The notes under the pieces: generated by a model
Told to the model about the DNA's origin: nothing
What the model saw: the letters and a program-made list of their open reading frames with translations, nothing else
Databases searched by the model: none
Program-made: the position numbers and the translations under genes
Origin: Macrothele yani
Lineage: Eukaryota > Arthropoda > Arachnida > Araneae > Macrothelidae
Direction: 5' to 3'
Assembly (NCBI GenBank): GCA_039090855.1
Contig: CM077034.1
Span: 12,413,970-12,477,969 of the forward strand
DNA length: 64,000 nucleotides
Shown: positions 38,746 through 50,273 of the stretch, piece after piece
Numbering within the stretch: position 1 is the first letter of the stretch
Layout: each line of letters starts with the position of its first letter

Positions 38746-39670
38746 TATTTATGTTATGGTTTGTTCTTTATGGTCAAAGGTTTGTCTATCCATACTGCCA
38801 AGTGTCCTGGTTTATCCAGATTCTGTCAGATTTCGAAAATATTTTCTGAGAATCCAATTTTTGTACAAAAAATCGGATTTTGTGATTTTGTTTTATGTCT
38901 GCCCCCTCAATGTAATCGCTGGCTGTGGGAATCTGTAACGAATTAACCCCCCCCCCAATGTTCTTTTGCTACCCCGCGATGATAGCAAGACTGCGAAACG
39001 TTCCGCTCACTTGATGGATCCAGGCCGTGGTCAAAGACTTGAAACGAAGTACTGGTTTGACTTCACATCCCCAACCCTTGCAGCCAACAAGCACATGGCG
39101 CTTGTACATAGCCTTGTGGGAGTGGAAAGCTGTTTGCTAATGCTCCATTGAACTACAATTATTGTACTTTGTTCAATCTTTCAAAGCAAACAAGTTGTGT
39201 TGCAGTCATTTCAGTTCACAGCCCCAGAATGGGGCCTAAATGTCTGGACCAAAGATTTTTGAAGAAATACTCCGAACAGTTTGACTTTGTAAAACTATCT
39301 CGTAAGGGTGCACTTTGTGCAACACTGATTTCTCTATTCCTCGCACTGGTTGCGGCGACATTGTCCGTCATGTTGGGAACGAATAGCCCAAAGGTGTGCG
39401 CAACATGGATAGTTTTGTTTCGGTGCCGAATGATTTTCAAACGATTCGTGCAGAAGTTGTTTACCAGATTGTTGTTGGAGCACAACATGCCACTACCGGC
39501 AGCTGATCACGTTTCCCGAATGTTGTCGGCTGTTTCCTAACTTCCTAGAAGCGATTAAATAGATATGCATGTTGCAGAACAAAAAAAAAATTCGCATATC
39601 GTTCAAGAAATGGCAGAATATACCGTTTTCTGTTGCGACTGACAGCAGTAATGATTGCAAGCATGTTATA
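38746..39670 (+). pseudogene. BED-finger / hAT-like gene fragment
   Basis: In shifting frames from 39225 I read CLDQRFLKKYSEQFDFVKLS, then ALCAT..DFSIPRTGCGDIV and RHVGNE (a BED-like zinc finger with Cys/His), then LLLEHNMPLPAADHVSRM (about 39465-39525), and WQNIPFSVATDSSNDCKHVI (about 39607-39668). This order is usual for hAT-related BED-finger proteins with a following ATDGSND-type block. It is cut by insertion of a Tc1-like element at 39671. At least two frameshifts are visible. The stretch 38746-39220 holds no recognisable coding. Confidence 0.6.
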
Positions 39671-41178
39671 CACTGCCAGACAATTGCTATGGAAGGCAAG
39701 AAAATGTGGAAATTAGCATAAGTGCGGGATACAGTAAGACGTGTTGTGCGTATGCAAATTTTGGATTGCCGAACTTGTTCGTGACGTCATAGCGCTGATA
39801 AGAGATATAAAGGATTTGACGCGTATTGACCGTTGTTGTTCAAACGCAAAGTTGAAAGGGAAAGAATCAATTGACGAACTTGCAATTTTCAGTATGTCTT
39901 CCCGACATCCCCTAGATGATTTTACGCGTGGCCGTATTATTGGCAAGATTGAAGAAGGGCGAAAAATAACAGATGTTGCCAGGGAGTTCGACGTCAGCCA
40001 CAGTGTTGTTTCAAGGCTTTGGAAATCATTTCAAACAAATGTAGAGTGTAGCAAACGTCACGGGGGAGGTCGTGTTCGCAGTACGACACCTGCAGAAGAT
40101 CGGTACATAGTGCTATCAACAAAAAGACACCGGCGCAGCACAGCTAGTGAGGTAGCAAATCAGTTTATGGCTGCTACTGGCAAGCGGATCTCCCGAAAAA
40201 CTGTCGCCAGACGTTTGCATGAAGGACTATACGCCCGCCGTCCTGTTGTGTGCATCCCATTGTCCAGACGTCACCGTACCACCCGTTTGCAATGGTGCCA
40301 TCAACATCGCAATCGGACTGATAACGACTGGTCTGCTGTCCTCTTCTCAGATGAGAGTAGATACAGTCTATCGATTGTCGAATGATTGTCGACGACAACT
40401 GATCTGGCGTGATAGTGGTACTGCATATTGTCCAGCAAACATACAGGAAAGGGACCGATATCCGACATGTAGTGTCATGGTATGGTCTGGCATCCTGATC
40501 AATGGCCGCACGTCCCTCTATGTGCTTCCAACTGGGACTATGACTGGCCAACGATACATTAATGATGTTCTGCTACCTCATGTTCGCATGTTCCATGGTG
40601 CTGTCGGTGATAGATTCATTTTCATGGACGACAACGCAACATGTCATCGAACAGTCGCTGTCCAGGAGTGTCTTGAGAGCGAGGATATTGAACGCCTCGT
40701 ATGGCCAGCACGTTCTCCAGATCTGAATTCCATTGAAAATGTGTGGGATGCTTTGGGGAGGAGTCTTGCTGGTCGCCAATGCCCTCCAATAAACAAGGAC
40801 ACCCTCATCCGTGCACTGACAGAGGAATGGGATAAATTACCCCAACAGCTGCTTGATAATGTTGTGCAAAGCATGACACGACGTGTGGAATCTTGCATCG
40901 CCCTCCATGGTGGCCATATCCCGTATTGACATCTTGCGCCAGAACGCCTGCGGACGGTAATTGCATTTTTTTCACGTTTACGTATTCTGCACAAAATGGC
41001 GTGTTTGTCCCTTGAACACGTTCCAAAGCCTTCTGGATTTCAGAGCACAATAAATTGTCTTTCTTGTAATGTCCTGGCATTCTGACATTATTTTATTTCA
41101 CTTGGCATCCAACCACACTTACTTTTTTATGCGCTATATAGCTGTTTATGATCCTTCCTTAGCAATTGTCCAGCAGTT
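39671..41178 (+). mobile_element. Tc1-like element, near complete
   Basis: Degenerate terminal inverted repeats CACTGCCAGACAATTGCTAT (39671) and, reversed, AACTGCTGGACAATTGCTAA (ending 41178) are flanked by TA (39669-39670, 41179-41180). The size of 1508 bp is typical. A second, 5'-truncated copy is at 63119-63653 with a better-preserved right end (CACAGCTGGACAATTGC). It is inserted in the BED-finger gene fragment. Confidence 0.9.
39894..40929 (+). pseudogene. Tc1-like transposase with one frameshift
   Basis: From ATG 39894: MSSRHPLDDFTRGRIIGKIE, a paired-type HTH (ITDVAREFDVSHSVVSRLWK), and a second HTH with KRISRKTVARRLHEGLY. FSDESRYSL gives the first catalytic Asp. The frame then shifts near 40375-40390 and continues to the stop at 40929: VMVWSGILINGRTSLYVL, FMDDNATCHRTVAVQECL (second Asp) and SPDLNSIENVWDALGRSL (Glu). 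The spacing between Asp and Glu is 34 residues (DD34E). Except for the single frameshift I see no other break, so it is a young pseudogene. Confidence 0.93.
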
Positions 41179-41925
<747 letters not shown>

Positions 41926-42002
41926 TAATTGAATAAGAGTTGCAAACAAATCTCTCTGAAGAAATAATTCTTCACTAATGCATGGAAGTCATGTAACAGG
42001 TG

Positions 42003-44352
42003 CAGAGATGCCAAATACTACAGACTACGGAGAAGGTGTGAAAAACTACGGATTTTTCCAGAAATCTGATATTTCCGGAATTTTTTTTTAATTCGAAAAA
42101 AAAAAAAGTCAAGCATAGTCGAATGTAGTGTTTTTTGCGGTAACGTCATGAAGCCGTTGCACAGCAAGCATGTTGGCTGGCTGACAAGCAAGCGGAATTG
42201 GTGCAACGGAGATCGTTCTGTATGATCACGCGACTTTGTACCTGGCCGACAAGCAAGCGGAAATGGTGCAACGGAGATCGTTCTGTATGATCACGCGACT
42301 TTGTACCTGGCCGACAAGCAAGCGGAAATGGTGCAACGGAGATCGTTCTGTATGATCACGCGACTTGGTACCTGGCCGACAAGCAAGCGGAAATGGTGGA
42401 ACGGAGATCGTTCTGTATGATCACGCGACTTTGTACCTGGCCGACAAGCAAGCGGAAATGGTGGAACGGAGATCGTTCTGTATGATCACGCGACTTTGTA
42501 CCTGGCTTGCCGTGGAAAGGCGTTCGTAATACACGTCTGTTAACTTCGGGAAAGCCTTAACAGCGTCCTGAACTAACGTAAGTTGTCGGAGGATGGAGGT
42601 AGACTAAGTCTTCCATGTTTTATGTTCTTAAGTTGATTAGTTGTGGTGTGACGTGAATTGCTGTAGTTATGAAGCGTGCTTCAGTGGCTTCCAGTTCCAG
42701 TGGTGTGAAAAAAAAAAAATTCGCAGCAGTACAAGGAATGTTATTCGTTGGAATTTCCATGTTTGCAGTGGTCTTGTGTTTCCGTGAATTATGTTTTTTT
42801 TTTTTTGCTAAAATGTTATTTAAATAGTTAATTGCTATTGCATATTTGTTTCACCAAAGTAAGGGGCGGGCGGGTATCAGAAAAAAAAAAAAAAAATGCT
42901 CTGAGCAAATAGTCATCAGATCGAAGGAAACAATTGTGCATCAAAGAAATCCTGAATGTTTTTTTTCCGGCAGAGCACATAACTAAGCTACCTGGATGTG
43001 TGGACGCTGTTATTGGCTGTTTTTATGTTACCTCCCTGGGAGTTTGTTCTTCACGCGCAGTATATTCTGCCCTGAGCAAGAGAAAGTCTCCATGTGTCTT
43101 TGGCAACCAGCCAAAGAAAGCGTCTAGCAGCATGCGATGAGATGTTTCTTAGCTGCTGGGTGTGTGAGCACAGTCGTGACCTATTTTCCCACACTCCTCG
43201 CTGTCTGCAGAGAGCTTAATTGTTTGTTACTTTGACAGATTTGCGAAGTGCAGTTTTTTTTTTCTCGTAAAAATGTTCTGCTAAACAAAGGGATGTTTTA
43301 TTTTATCCTTTTTTTTTTCAGAATTGATTGATTTATGCAATTTAAAATACCTTTTTAATTAGTTTTTTTGTATCATAAGCATTTAATGCTAATTTTCTAT
43401 TTATCCGCATAATAAAGCTATGAAATCTTTCAAAGTTAATTGTTCTTTCTTTGCTCCCATTGTGTTTGTCGTGTACGAATTTACTTGCAATAGTGTCGGG
43501 TAAAGGGCCGGTTGACGCTATAATTCGTGCATGAATACTAGTATCTGCTTCTGTTAAGTGATCATTGGCTAACTATGCCTTTTTTTGATTGTCTTGTTAT
43601 CTGGTATATCATGTGACATTGACATTACCTTTCCCATGATGCATCTACTCCACGTACTTAAGACCAGCATGTAGCCACATGGTGAAATTACATCTGATGA
43701 AGGTGTCAATGTGACACCGAAAGTGCTCATGTGTTTTTAAACTGTATATAGATTTCCTTTTTTAGCTGAATAAATATCATCGTGCAACAAGACGGATTTC
43801 TTTTAATACTAGGGTAAAGGGCCACCTGTCTCTACTAATATTCTTAGATCTAAAACACCAAAAAAGTTGTCAAAAATTCAAGGAGAGTTATTTGCAAAAA
43901 TTTCAGTGTCTAAAATCGTCTCGGGTATCTGAAATCCATGGGTTTTGTTCCCCGTGTGCTGTTGATTTTTCAATCGCACACGGCGAAAGACTATTGCGGT
44001 CGGCATTTTCACTCTAAAAACCAGGAGGAATAACCATAAGAGTGTGGCATCACACACTTATGACATAACATATTTATTAAAAGGTGGAGTTGAAATGGTA
44101 TGTATTGTGTATTTACTCAAGTTTTTTTCCCCCCCATTTTAAGGGGACTTTATAAATATGTTGCAAAATTTATCCCAAGTATTGTTCCCGATCGAGATTA
44201 GTATATTGCTAAAAATGTAGTAGTATATTCTGGGAAATATGCCTGCTGTCTTGCAAATTTTAATGTGGGAACTTGACGTCACTACGGAAGAACCACAGGC
44301 GCCGCCGTGCATGTGGACTACTGATGACTTCCTTCAGGTGTTGGCATCTCTG
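42003..44352. mobile_element. hAT-like non-autonomous element with CAGAGATGCC ends
   Basis: It starts CAGAGATGCCAAATAC and ends with the reverse complement of CAGAGATGCCAACACC, flanked by an exact 6-bp duplication caggtg (41997-42002, 44353-44358). The ends resemble those of hAT elements. No transposase is recognised inside; the interior has a five-unit 65-bp array (42183-42507), several A and T runs, and a segment near 43690-43730 (tgatgaaggtgtcaatgtga) reminiscent of retroelement 3' regions, which I cannot confirm. An 87-to-68-codon frame scatter is not gene-like. Confidence 0.85.
42183..42507. repeat. Minisatellite: five units of exactly 65 bp
   Basis: Units begin gacaagcaagcgga at 42183, 42248, 42313, 42378 and 42443. 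The first three have ggtgcaacgg, the last two ggtggaacgg. The first has gaattg where the others have gaaatg. Confidence 0.97.
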
Positions 44353-44508
44353 CAGGTGTTTTGCTGGGTGGTGACAAAAGAAAGGCAAAGTTAACTTACT
44401 TTATTGAAAGGGAGAAAAAGATGTTTTACAGGAGTAAGAGTAGGCAAAAGGTAATCAATGGATGACATGTTCCACATGATGACCACCACTGCCACAACGT
44501 GGCAAATA

Positions 44509-45783
44509 TTTTGTTGTCGGAAAAGTCGCGACTTATTTTGGCATCCGATGGCGGTTGGGTGATTTTGGACGTACTAGAGGCATGCTCTGTTATCGCTATG
44601 GCATTCGACAGGTGACAGTACTAGCTGCAGTCCAAAAGGAATAGTGAGCGATTTAGTTGATTTACGGAGATTTGACGTCAAGTTGAAGATGGAAGACCAA
44701 ACTGCATTTTCGCCACATTTTACTTCCGTAAAGGGAAAAAACGCGCGTCAAGCTTGCGAAAAGTTGCGTGGTGACGATGCTCTACAAGAACGTCGGTGCC
44801 AGCGGTGGTTCGCAAAATTCCAGGCTGGTGATTTCGACCTCAACGATGCTCCCCTGTCCGGAAGGCCCACCGAGGTTGACGACTACCAAATCAAGGCATT
44901 GATCGAGTCAAACCCACGTTACACAACACGAGAGATTGCATACAAATTGCACATCCATCGTTCAAGCGTTCATGACCACCTGAAGAAGCTGGGATACGTA
45001 AGCAAGCTCTATCTGTGGGTTCCTCATGAACTCAAAGAAGCTGAATTGGCGGCGTGTGTAAACATCTGCGATATGCTCATTAAAGGTGAGAAAAACGATC
45101 CTTTTTTTGAAGCGACTGATAACTGGTGACGAAAAGTGGATTGTGTACAACAATGGGCTGCGCAAACCAGCTTGGTCCCGACTTGATGCTTCGCCTCAAA
45201 CTACATCCAAAGCAGACTTTCATCAGCGGAATGTTCTGGTCTCAGTGTGGGCAGATTTTAAAGGTGTCTTGTTTTTCAAGCTCCTACGGCGGAACCAACC
45301 AACCAATCAATCAATTCAAATGTGTACTTTCGGCAATTGGACAGTTTGAACCAATCCATCTTCCAGAAACGTGCAGAGCTCGTTCATCGTAAAGGTGTTG
45401 TGTTCCATCACGACAACGAGAGACCACACAGAAGTTTGATCACCCGCCAAAAATTATTGGAGCTTGGGTGGGATGCGTTGCCACACCCAGCGTACTTGCC
45501 TGACCTTGCGCCGTCAGACTTACCCTTTTCCCGCTCTCTTCAACAGTCCTTGCGTGGTATGACGTTCAATTCAGACGAGGCTGTAAATCAGCACCTCGTA
45601 CAGTTTTTCGCCACGAAAGACAGGTCCTTCTATGAACGAGGCATTCTGGAGCTCACTGAAAGATGGCAAAAGGTTATCGAACAAAACGGGCATTATATCA
45701 TTGATTGATCTTTGTTCTTTCTATCAAAAAAAGACCTTTGCAAAACATGGCTAAAATATGTTGCGACTTTTCCGACAACCCAA
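44509..45783 (+). mobile_element. Full-length mariner inserted in the IS630-like gene
   Basis: The ends are TTTTGTTGTCGGAAAAGTCG and, reversed, TTGGGTTGTCGGAAAAGTCG, flanked by TA (44507-44508, 45784-45785). The length of 1275 bp is standard. The terminal sequence resembles the mellifera-type mariners, a weak inference. Confidence 0.93.
44644..45708 (+). pseudogene. mariner transposase with two frameshifts
   Basis: Clear domains in order: HTH region with KNARQACEKLRGD and RCQRWFAKFQAGDFDLNDAP; second HTH SNPRYTTREIAYKLHIHRSS; linker WVPHELKEAE. Then at about 45105 one extra T in a T-run shifts the frame, and LITGDEKWIVYNN (first Asp) follows. A second shift near 45325 leads to VVFHHDNERPHRSLITRQKL (second Asp) and LPDLAPSDLPFSRSL (third Asp), then FYERGILELTERWQKVIEQN to the stop at 45708. 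The last two Asp are separated by 34 residues (DD34D). It is otherwise almost complete, so inactivation is recent. Confidence 0.94.
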
Positions 45784-46888
45784 TACATGCTTTGAAGTGC
45801 TGCAATATCGACTGAAAGATGTTCAACGGGATCCATGCAATTTCCCGTGGGATGGCACATCGGAATTCAAGCAGTATTTGCGGGTTGTCCTGGTACACCA
45901 GATTTTTCAGATAGCCTCACAAAAAAAGTGTAGTGGCGTTAAATTGGGGCTGTGTGGATGCCGAGAGAGACCAGCTGAAAATAATTGGGAATCATCTGGC
46001 GATGACCCATGGGCCATAACGCTGGTGAAGCAAATCAAAAACAGCATTTGTGGAGTGTGGCGGTGCTCCGTCCTGTTGAAACATTTGGTTGTGAATCCAG
46101 TTTTTCTGGACTGCAGCTGGAAAAAAAAAAACCCCCATTTTTCAGAAGGTCACTGTAGATGGCAGTGGTAACTGTGGACTCCAGGAAAAGTGATCGAGTG
46201 AGGCCATCGCCACTCATTGCACACAAAATGGTTAGCTTCAGTGGATGGAGACGCTTCACAACGCAGACCTCCGGGTGCGGTAATTTTCCCGGTTAACTTA
46301 GCCATCCAACCAGAAGTTTGCCTCATCCAGGGGTGCTCATTTTCCGGAAATTCCGGAAATTTTCGGCATTGTACTGGAATTTTCGGCTTTTTTTTTTTTT
46401 TTTTTTTTAATGGCCAGTGGCAAGGCCTGTCACTGTCCTTTCCCTGTTTTCCCTTGGTTGGTGGCCAAAGCAAAACTCAATTCCACTGGGAGTTAGGAAT
46501 TCTGACTGCCAATCTACCCCCACAGAGGAGAAGAGAAACAGGTCCACTCTGTGTCTACCCAATTCAGCTGGGAGAAATACCCCCCCCCCCCCCCAGCCCC
46601 CACATAATGTTATATTTGTCTTCTAAAAGTGTGTTAACTGTTTGCTTTCCTTTGTGGTTTGGTGCTTGGTTTGCCCAGAGCTACTCCAAACAGAAATTTC
46701 TCACCCCTTTCTTTTCCTGGCAGTGCCCCTTTGCTCATGCCCCACCCCAGGGCTTAGTGGCCCACCCACTCTGTCTGCTGCTTTTGACCTTCGAGACTTC
46801 TCATCTCATCATCACAGAGATCTAGGGAGGATCTCCCTGCTGACTTTTTGTTCACCCCTCCCCCTTCCCTTTGGGATGCCTGCTGGTT

Positions 46889-47797
46889 CAGGGTTCCCAC
46901 TCAACCTGGAAAACAGGCAAAACCTGGAATTCTCAGGGAATTTGAAAATGGTTCCAAAAATCAGGGAAAATTACCCTTTTTTGTAAAGATCAGGGAAAAT
47001 TACCTTTTGTAAAAATCAGGGAAAATTACCCCTTTTTTGTAAAAATCAGGGAAATTACTCTTTTTTTGTAAAAATCAATGGATACTTTATTTTGCCAAAA
47101 AAAAAAAAACCCCTATTTTTTCATGATTTCAAACTTTTGCTAGCAATAATTACTGCCTGCCTAGAATTTGGTAGATCTTACTTTCAGTTATATTAAGTAT
47201 TTCCTTTATTTCTCTAAAAAAAGATGCGAAATAGAATTTTTAAAATTGCCAGTTATTAAGCTTTTGTTGAATTTCTGCAGGCAGTTGTTATAACATGGTA
47301 CAATTAGGCACAATGGCTCCTGCTTGAAGAAACACTTCACAAGAGAACCAATCAAATGATGGATCAAAGTCCTTTGTCTGTTGGTTCTCTTGAAATATGT
47401 TTCTTTGAACAGAGCCATTCCATCATTAAGCTTAGTTGCATTGTGTTATAGAAAAACTGAAACTATTCAACTAACATATTTGTTCTTACATATGACCTGT
47501 TTCTATGGGAATGTATTTACAAATTCCGTGTGGGTAGTATTCACAAAAGTTCACGTAACTCTGGTACAGAAAATAATGTGCACAGTTAGTTGTTAATAAT
47601 GAAAAGCAGGTAATTTTATAAAGACCAATTACTTAAAGAATTTACAAATGTGTGCTTTGGTGAGAAAAATGAAATGAATGGAATGGAATGAAATGTAGCA
47701 ATTCTTTGCAACATGCCACTCTGGAAAACTTTAAAACCCACCTGGAGAACCTGGAAAAGTCAGGGAATTTTTTTATTACTTTTGAGTGGGAACCCTG
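46889..47797. mobile_element. CAGGGTTCCCACT-type MITE, copy 2 (MITE B)
   Basis: Both ends match copy 1 (18079-18901), and the interior is homologous throughout, including gatggatcaaagtcctttgt and tggaatggaatgaaatgtag. The subterminal tract has four repeats of tttgtaaa(a/g)atcagggaaa. I do not see an equal target duplication; the right flank begins a perfect hairpin (47798-47856). Confidence 0.9.
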
Positions 47798-47856
47798 GCT
47801 GCTCAGGAAATCTTTGTCATTGGTTTCAATGCAATGACAAAGATTTCCTGAGCAGC
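47798..47856. repeat. Perfect 25-bp inverted repeat with 9-nt loop
   Basis: gctgctcaggaaatctttgt plus cattg at 47798-47822 is exactly reverse-complemented at 47832-47856. The left arm begins at the first base after the MITE B end. Confidence 0.96.
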
Positions 47857-48420
47857 TTTTTTATTTTTTTTTCTCAGTATTTTATTTTTTATAAGTATTA
47901 TTTATAGCTTTGAAGGGCCAAACACTGGAAATTTGCAATTAGTAAAATTATATAAAGGCCACTGTTCTTTAAAAAAATATCAGAACTTGGGAAATAAATT
48001 ACGAATGTAACACATTCTGATTTTTTTTTTTTTTTTTTTGTAAGTATTGATCTACGTTAATTTCAGGAAATTTGGGTTTGGTTTCAGGAAATTTGATTTC
48101 ACAGAATAAGCACCCTTGCTCGTCGCTGAAGACGATGCTCTTCACATCAAAGTTGAGCTCAATGATCGGTGAACACGTCATTTGCTAACTCATAACACTG
48201 TTGCGCTCAAAGGCTGATGTACCTGGATTTGTAGGGAGAAGTGTCCAAATCCGACATCACATGCGCCATGCCGACGCTGGGCTAACGTCCAGTTGCAGCG
48301 CAAGTCTTCATATTGGCGTACCGGCTCCTACGTTCAGGAGTTCTATACTCGGGGCAAACTTAACCTGTCATTGGAAGGAAGGCTACAGAGTGTATACTTC
48401 CACTGCATAAAATAGTTCCG

Positions 48421-48775
48421 GTCTAAAAACTCGTACTACAGCTTCAACTGGCACTTAAAAAGGACACAGATGTTCAATACGTTTTGTGTGTGTGTGCGTT
48501 TAAAATATTCAGATCTCAGTTTCAGCGGCATTTCTAAAAAATACAGATTCGTGTTTTGGTGACGTCACTGATGGTTCTCTGTCACAGCATTCTTGTTTGG
48601 GTCAGAGTTAAGCTGTCAGCCCAGGGGATATTTATTGCTTTGTGGGGTGGGGGGTCCATTAGCGGAAGGATGAGGGCGAGAAAAGTGTTTCCAAGGGCGT
48701 TTCGCGTTTCTCCCCCCCCCGGGTTTCTCCTTGATGGTTCTTTTAAAACACTCTTCTGTCTTTTCGTTTTTTTGA
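48421..48775. other. Intron 3, no gene recognised
   Basis: Contains a G-rich tract at about 48642-48653 and a C-run at about 48711-48720. Confidence 0.5.
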
Positions 48776-49030
48776 ATGGCCTCTGCCGGTCACTCGAGTG
48801 TATTTCAGCCGCATAAAGCTGGGAAACCATTACGAAGCTCTGCTAAGGTGATCGTTATGAATGTTTTCACTAAATTGATGGAGAAACACTCGCCGAATAA
48901 ATCGGAAAATGAAATAACAGTTCTTACGGCAGAACTCACTGGTGTTTCAAGTCGCACCATTGCGAGAATGAAGGTTGAATTTAGTATTGAAGTACCTCAG
49001 ATCCATCGGCAATTTATTTCTTTAAATTAA
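48776..49030 (+). pseudogene. N-terminal HTH fragment of a DDE transposase (tentative)
   Basis: The frame reads KPLRSSAKVIVMNVFTKLME then NEITVLTAELTGVSSRTIAR and MKVEFSIEVPQ. The pattern of a basic start, an IIMNVY-like helix and a RTAEATGVS.RTV..I.KE block is what I know from N-terminal exons of certain Tc1/IS630-like transposase genes. There is no catalytic domain downstream. It could also be an isolated exon of another gene. Confidence 0.5.
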
Positions 49031-49599
49031 AATACAATTCTCGCTTGGCTTACATAGAACGTTTTCTCGAAATTAGTTTGGAGTTCTCAATTCAGTCCTC
49101 AATATAGGCCAAGAAACGACCATCTTTTCCTTTGAACTTTTGTGCGCAGTTGCCTTAAACGCGTATGAACCGGCATGAAAATTCAGACAAATGAAAGAGT
49201 TCCTTCCACTGCCACACATAATTTGGAAACTTGGAAAACTGCCACACATTCAAAGTGTTCCTCGGAGGAACAGCAATTTGTGCCCGGCCCATCAATGAAA
49301 AACATGTGGCAATTTTCCAAATTGCTGAAAGATGTGTCAGTTTAAAAGTGAACCCTAAAATATCATTTACCACAGAGACGGGCTCTTGTCCAGTACTTAT
49401 GGCAACACAGGGTAGTTAAAAATGCATATACATTTAGTGGGTGTCTGTTATAAAAAAAAAAACTAATCAAGGCAAAATTTTGGAAAGAACGAAATTTTGG
49501 GCATAACTGATGACATGGTAAAAATACTTTTAATTAAATCTCACTGTTGGTATTCTTCAAGCAGTAAGTATAAATAAATAAAATATATAAAAATATATA
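49031..49599. other. Intron 3, no gene recognised
   Basis: Unassigned sequence ending in a (TA)-rich stretch next to the deleted mariner. Confidence 0.5.
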
Positions 49600-49601
49600 T
49601 A

Positions 49602-50271
49602 CTAGGGGTGTTCAAATGAAAAGGTACGAAACGTCATAAGAACGTAACCGTTAACATATTTGCCTATGCCGCTATGGGAGAACATAGCGACACATCTAGG
49701 GATGCGATTGGAGTCGCCGGCGTGGATCGGAGCATGCGCAGGAGAGAGCAGAGGCTCTTATAAAGATTGCCGTCCAATTGACGCGGCAGTGCGTGTGAGG
49801 ACAGGATGGTGTTCACATTGCAAAATTCGACTATTGAGGAGCAGCGAGGCGTTATCCGATTTCTGACAGCGGAAGGTGTTAAACCGGCCGCTATTCATCG
49901 CGGAGGGTGTCGTTCTGCTCCATGATAACGCGCGTCCACACGTCTCCAGGGTCACACACGCGGAACTGGCCAAGTTCCAGTGGGAGCAGCTTGACCATCC
50001 GCCCTACAGCCCGGACATGTCGCCCTGCGATTTCCACGTGTTTGGTCCCCTGAAAACATCTGAAAGGGAAGCGCTTCCACTCGGACGACGAACTCAAGGA
50101 CGCTGTGCAGGACTGGGTCTCGTCACGGCCACAGGAATTCTGGGAACAAGGAATCCTTCGGCTCGTTAATCAATGGGATCGTTGTGCTACGGCCTATGGT
50201 GTATACTTTGAATAAAGTCTTCATTTATACCCACAGTGTCGTTTCGTACCTTTTCATTTGAACACTCCTTG
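49602..50271 (+). mobile_element. Internally deleted mariner (670 bp)
   Basis: Terminal inverted repeats CTAGGGGTGTTCAAATGAAA (49602) and, reversed, CAAGGAGTGTTCAAATGAAA (ending 50271) share at least 31 bp with three mismatches; TA flanks both sides (49600-49601, 50272-50273). Coding remnants on + include STIEEQRGVIRFLTAEGVKP near 49825-49885, directly joined to GVVLLHDNARPHVSRVTHAE (49903-49962) and SPDMSPCDFHVFGPLK; after a frameshift come DDELKDAVQDWVSSRPQEFW and the end AYGVYFE (50205). So the middle of the gene, including the first Asp, has been deleted. Confidence 0.94.
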
Positions 50272-50273
50272 TA

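Larger units (their letters stand above)
46328..48118. mobile_element. MITE A (CAGGGGTGC ends), hosting MITE B
   Basis: It starts CAGGGGTGCTCATTTTC and ends with the reverse complement of CAAGGGTGCTTATTCTG. Flanks ctcatc (46322-46327) and ctcgtc (48119-48124) form a 6-bp duplication with one mismatch, and the IS630-like coding sequence is contiguous when it is removed. The left end carries ttccggaaattccgg palindromic phrases and a T-run. The 202-codon frame at 46217-46825 crosses the element boundary and is not a gene. Confidence 0.85.
44461..48420 (-). pseudogene. IS630/mariner-related transposase, split by two insertions
   Basis: On the minus strand, ELNFDVKSIVFSDE lies at 48119-48170, continuing after a MITE as EANFWLDG at about 46300-46325, then PPEVCVVKRLHP-region sequence, FQQDGAPPHSTNAVFD at about 46035-46085, LKNLVYQDNPQILLEFRCAI and NIFQSILQHFKACIG at 45785-45915, and the C terminus GSGGHHVEHVIH at 44466-44501. 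The FSDEA..W and FQQDGAPPH motifs define a DDE transposase of the IS630/Tc1/mariner superfamily of the sort common in arthropods. A mariner (44509-45783) and MITE A (46328-48118) interrupt it. Numerous other stops are present. The N-terminal end is not defined beyond about 48420. Confidence 0.82.

Noticed and set aside
43690..43760. Retroelement 3' end or Penelope-like signal
   Set aside because: Only a phrase reminiscent of such regions; no reverse transcriptase or terminal structure nearby.
46217..46825. 202-codon frame
   Set aside because: Crosses the boundary between the IS630-like gene and MITE A and includes homopolymer runs; no domain.
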